From NCBI GenBank assembly GCA_046262315.1, contig JBHEMZ010000053.1, forward strand, positions 1 to 52,192: a stretch of 52,192 nt of DNA. Reading direction: 5' to 3'. A program made the translations under genes and the position numbers. This DNA comes from JACVRM01 sp046262315. Its GTDB lineage: Bacteria > Actinomycetota > Thermoleophilia > Gaiellales > Gaiellaceae. The stretch's first letter is position 1; each line of letters starts with the position of its first letter. Of the stretch, positions 49,554-52,192 are shown piece after piece. The notes beneath the pieces are model-generated. The model was not told where the DNA came from and did not search any database. It saw nothing but the letters and a program-made list of their open reading frames with translations.

Positions 49554-51001
49554 GTCGCGACCGAACGCCGTCGACGCAGCCGGACGACGCCGATGACGAG
49601 CAGGCCGATGATGAGCAGTACGTCAAGGACGACCCCCACCCGCTCCGTCGCGCCGGCGACGCTGAAGCCGTCGCGCTCGATCATGAAGCACAATGCCACG
49701 CTGATCGCGGCAACGGCGGTCCGCGCGCGACCACTCACTCCGGCCGCAGCCAACACGGCGAGCGGCCAGGTGGCGTACCACGCGTGCACGGTCGGTCCGA
49801 GAACCACCACCGCAGCAAGTGCCCAACCGCAGTGTTCGAGCACCAGCCGGGTGCCGCCCAGCCGGACCGCCCGGATCCACAGCCAGACGAGCACGGCGGC
49901 GGTGGTCAGCAGGCCGATTCCGCGCGCCCACTCCAGAACGGTGGCCCTGGCCAGGTCGATGCCGATCGCGTGTGCCGCACCGTTGACCGCGAGCCCCAGA
50001 CCGGTGGGCAGCGACGTCCACTGCTGACTGACCCCTGCGGTGTCGAAGGCACCCACAACGGCGAACCCGACGCCGCTGACCGCCGTCACCATCACAAAGG
50101 AGACGCCGGAGACCAACGCCGTAGCACCAATGGCACGCAGCAGGGGGTGCTGACGGTCGCGCAGTCGCACCAGCCACAGCAGCGCGACGAACGGCAGCGC
50201 CACGATCGCCACCGCCTTGATCGTGACGGCCAGCGCGCACAGCACGGCCCCGGCGGCGGGCCAGCGCCCGGTCGCAACAGCCAGCCCGGCCACCATGAAA
50301 CCGACCATGAGCGCGTCGGCGTGCGCGCCGCCGATGAAGTGCAGGAGCAACAACGGATTGACCAGCCCGAGCCACAGCGCGCGCCGCTCGTCGACCCCGC
50401 AGCATCGGGCGGCTCTGGGAAGTGCCCAGGCGAGCAGCACGGTGCCGATCACCGCGAGCAGCCGCATGCCGAACACCGCGACGATCAGCGACCCGCCCGA
50501 CCCGGCTGCGACCAGATGGGCGAGCAGCAGGAACAGCGGTCCGTACGGAGACCGGGCATTGCGCCAGGTGACCGACGTGGACGACACCCACGACGAGCCA
50601 AGATCGGCCGGCACGTCGTGATAGGGGTTCAACCCCGACGCGAGCATCTGCCCTGTTACGGCGTAGCTGTACACGTCTCGGCTCAGGATCGGCGGAGCAA
50701 GCAGCAGCGGCATCGACCACAGGGCCGCGGTGGTGAACAACCACCGGGTATCGGTGTGACCCAGGCAACGAGCCAGGAGCAGCCAGGCGAGGACAAGGAC
50801 GGCGATCCCGGCGATGCCGAGTCCCACGCAGATTGCCCGGCCGGTTCCATGCCGCAGGGTCGACAAGACGACGGCATCGCGGAGCGGGTCGGGGCGCGGC
50901 AGTAGCCCCGCACCCACCGCGCCGAAAGCGACCAGGCAGGATCCGGCGAAGCCCACCAAACGCAAGTGCATGGCACTGACCTTGCTCAGCACGAGGTTCA
51001 T
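49550..51001 (-). CDS. Polyprenol-phosphate-mannose-dependent alpha-1,6-mannosyltransferase (MptA/MptB-like)
   Basis: 483 residues from ATG 51001; the frame extends to 51064 but the extra residues are Arg/Cys-rich and signal-unlike. Ten or more hydrophobic segments of the GT-C fold. Loop motif ILSRDVYSYAVTGQMLASGLNPY with the candidate catalytic Asp, then ARSPYGPLF. Such enzymes extend the mannan core of lipomannan on the outer membrane face. In Mycobacterium mptA lies beside Rv2175c and pknL, as in this block. Confidence 0.85.
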   Translation of the reverse strand: MNLVLSKVSAMHLRLVGFAGSCLVAFGAVGAGLLPRPDPLRDAVVLSTLRHGTGRAICVGLGIAGIAVLVLAWLLLARCLGHTDTRWLFTTAALWSMPLLLAPPILSRDVYSYAVTGQMLASGLNPYHDVPADLGSSWVSSTSVTWRNARSPYGPLFLLLAHLVAAGSGGSLIVAVFGMRLLAVIGTVLLAWALPRAARCCGVDERRALWLGLVNPLLLLHFIGGAHADALMVGFMVAGLAVATGRWPAAGAVLCALAVTIKAVAIVALPFVALLWLVRLRDRQHPLLRAIGATALVSGVSFVMVTAVSGVGFAVVGAFDTAGVSQQWTSLPTGLGLAVNGAAHAIGIDLARATVLEWARGIGLLTTAAVLVWLWIRAVRLGGTRLVLEHCGWALAAVVVLGPTVHAWYATWPLAVLAAAGVSGRARTAVAAISVALCFMIERDGFSVAGATERVGVVLDVLLIIGLLVIGVVRLRRRRSVAT

Positions 51002-51070
51002 GCCGCTACAGACGCTTCGCCGGCAGACCGGGACAGGCCGCCGATGCACGGCTCGTCCCGGCACATGGCG

Positions 51071-52192
51071 CTACCCCGCGCCCGACGCGGCCACACTCGA
51101 GGCACGCCGGGGCAGGAACACGAAGGCGGCCAGGTAGAGCAACGCGGCGAGCACCAACAGGTTGCGGTAGCCTACCGCGAGCGCGGCGTACTCCAGGAGC
51201 CCGCCCGCAAGCGCGCCAAGCAGGTTGGCGCCAAAGGCCACCGTCGATCCGCTGGTTTCGGCGAAGCGGGACGCGAAGATGAGATTCGCGACGAAGATCG
51301 GTGCGAAGGCGAGCGCAACAGCGATCACCAACCGGATCGGCGTGGCGAATTCCAACAACTCCGACAGCGGCACGAGATAGGCCACCGCGACAGTGACTGC
51401 CAGCACCCCGTAGAGCACGGGTAGTCGGGGCAGCCGTATTCGCCGACTCGTCTCGATCGCCAGCAGCACTGCGATCAGTACGCCGGCGAAGACGATCGCG
51501 TTGACCACCCACGTCGAGCCGAAGAGCAGGGCGAAGCTCGTCACGTACCGGGTCTCCAGCAGCAGGAAGGCCGCGCCCAGGAAGAACATGTCGGCGTACG
51601 GACGCATCTTGCGCAGCCGCCCGGCGACTGTGCGGACCGCGATGAGGGCGCACAGGAGCACAGCCAGCAGCACCGTCAGGTAGTAGGCCGGGACCCCGCG
51701 GTTCAGCAGGTACGGGAACGGATGGTCGTCAGTCGACGCCGCAGGGGCTTTCGCGGTGCTGGACCGCCAGGTGTGCTCGCACTTCTGGTCTGCTTCGTCG
51801 AGCCCGACGACGAGCGCGGCCCGCCGGGCGCCCCCGCCGATCGAGTCGACGCACGGGCGGTGGCCGAAGACGTCGGTGAGGGTCCGGCCATACCGGTCGA
51901 TCAGCCACGTCTCGCGGTAGCTGTTGTACATCGCGAACACGCCGCCCTCGGCGAGGTGTGAGCGGCTGACCTCGACCGCCTCGGTGGTGAACAGGTAGCT
52001 CTCCAGGCGCAACGAGCTGTTGCCGGACACCAAGGTCAAGGAATCGGGCAGCGCGAAGATGATCAGGTCGTACTCGGTGGTGGTGCGCTGGAGGAACGCC
52101 CGCCCATCGTCGATGACTAGGTTGACCCGCGGATCGGCGTACGGCCGGTTGGGGTGCCGCTCCCTGCCGATCTCTGCGATCCTCGGGTCGAT
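51071..52192 (-). CDS. Spermidine-synthase-like methyltransferase-fold membrane protein (5' end outside window)
   Basis: At least 374 residues, open to the window edge. The first part has spermidine-synthase-fold sequence (DPRVNLVIDDGRAFLQ, YDLIIFALPDS, GGVFAMYNSY). The C-terminal half has about seven hydrophobic segments (from AYYLTVLLAVLLCALIAV onward). Membrane proteins joining an aminopropyltransferase-like domain to helices are common in actinobacteria and mostly uncharacterised. Ends 6 bases before the longest possible mannosyltransferase start, so probably one operon. Confidence 0.75.
   Translation of the reverse strand: MDPRIAEIGRERHPNRPYADPRVNLVIDDGRAFLQRTTTEYDLIIFALPDSLTLVSGNSSLRLESYLFTTEAVEVSRSHLAEGGVFAMYNSYRETWLIDRYGRTLTDVFGHRPCVDSIGGGARRAALVVGLDEADQKCEHTWRSSTAKAPAASTDDHPFPYLLNRGVPAYYLTVLLAVLLCALIAVRTVAGRLRKMRPYADMFFLGAAFLLLETRYVTSFALLFGSTWVVNAIVFAGVLIAVLLAIETSRRIRLPRLPVLYGVLAVTVAVAYLVPLSELLEFATPIRLVIAVALAFAPIFVANLIFASRFAETSGSTVAFGANLLGALAGGLLEYAALAVGYRNLLVLAALLYLAAFVFLPRRASSVAASGAG

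Noticed and set aside
1..52192. tRNA, rRNA, CRISPR, transposase or integrase genes
   Set aside because: None were recognised on either strand.

Overview
The window is high-GC actinobacterial chromosome-type DNA with dense coding, many GTG starts, 1-4 base gene overlaps and many apparently leaderless genes. From base 1 to about 46,550 the gene content (tandem cyclase/ATPase proteins with zinc ribbons, BTAD regulators, secreted InlB-repeat and FN3 proteins, small Ser/Thr kinases) most resembles an uncultured Thermoleophilia-like actinobacterium. This placement is inferred from protein style, not from a search. From about 46,575 to the end the content changes to a classical Actinomycetia set: PknL-type kinase, Rv2175c-type DNA-binding protein, crtYc-crtYd-crtB carotenoid genes and a polyprenol-dependent mannosyltransferase. 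The change falls inside one gene (45311-47080), where half a kinase is joined in frame to half a cyclase-associated ATPase. The window may therefore be two genomes joined, by assembly or by recombination.

Layout. 1-6.7 kb: three tandem adenylate-cyclase/AAA-ATPase/TPR genes, the first cut by the window edge, the second intact, the third a pseudogene with about six frameshifts and one stop. 6.7-10.5 kb: an MBL-rhodanese persulfide dioxygenase-like enzyme, an orphan peptide-type substrate-binding lipoprotein with a strong terminator, and a secreted protein of unknown function. 10.8-22.6 kb: acyl-CoA and leucine-type catabolism (acyl-CoA dehydrogenase, biotin carboxylase, methylglutaconyl-CoA hydratase-like crotonase, carboxyltransferase) mixed with leucyl aminopeptidase, an SCP2 protein, an aldolase/FAD-oxidoreductase pair, small ORFs and moeA. 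Three copies of a palindromic element with covarying arms lie here. 22.6-33.6 kb: envelope and signalling genes (GH-A-like secreted glycosidase, a three-gene secreted operon with an NlpC/P60-like enzyme, a secreted FN3 protein/TM protein/kinase operon, and a kinase-cyclase operon). 33.7-38.4 kb: a BTAD regulator fused to two USP-like domains, next to two secreted-protein genes preceded by near-identical triple TTGAG repeats. 38.4-45.3 kb: a PAS histidine kinase, a proline-rich surface protein, and a redox/copper-type cluster (propeller protein, TlpA-like thioredoxin, SCO1, DUF305) with very small membrane peptides. 45.3-52.2 kb: the chimeric kinase/ATPase gene and the Actinomycetia-type block.

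The most notable unnamed system is a candidate SARP-like regulon. Three separate secreted-protein genes (starts 10496 minus, 36036 plus, 37639 plus) carry heptamer repeats at exact 11-base spacing, followed 8 bases later by a GANNNT -10-like element. This is the geometry known for Streptomyces SARP operators, and a BTAD regulator gene sits next to two of the three. No rRNA, tRNA, CRISPR array, insertion sequence or origin was seen.
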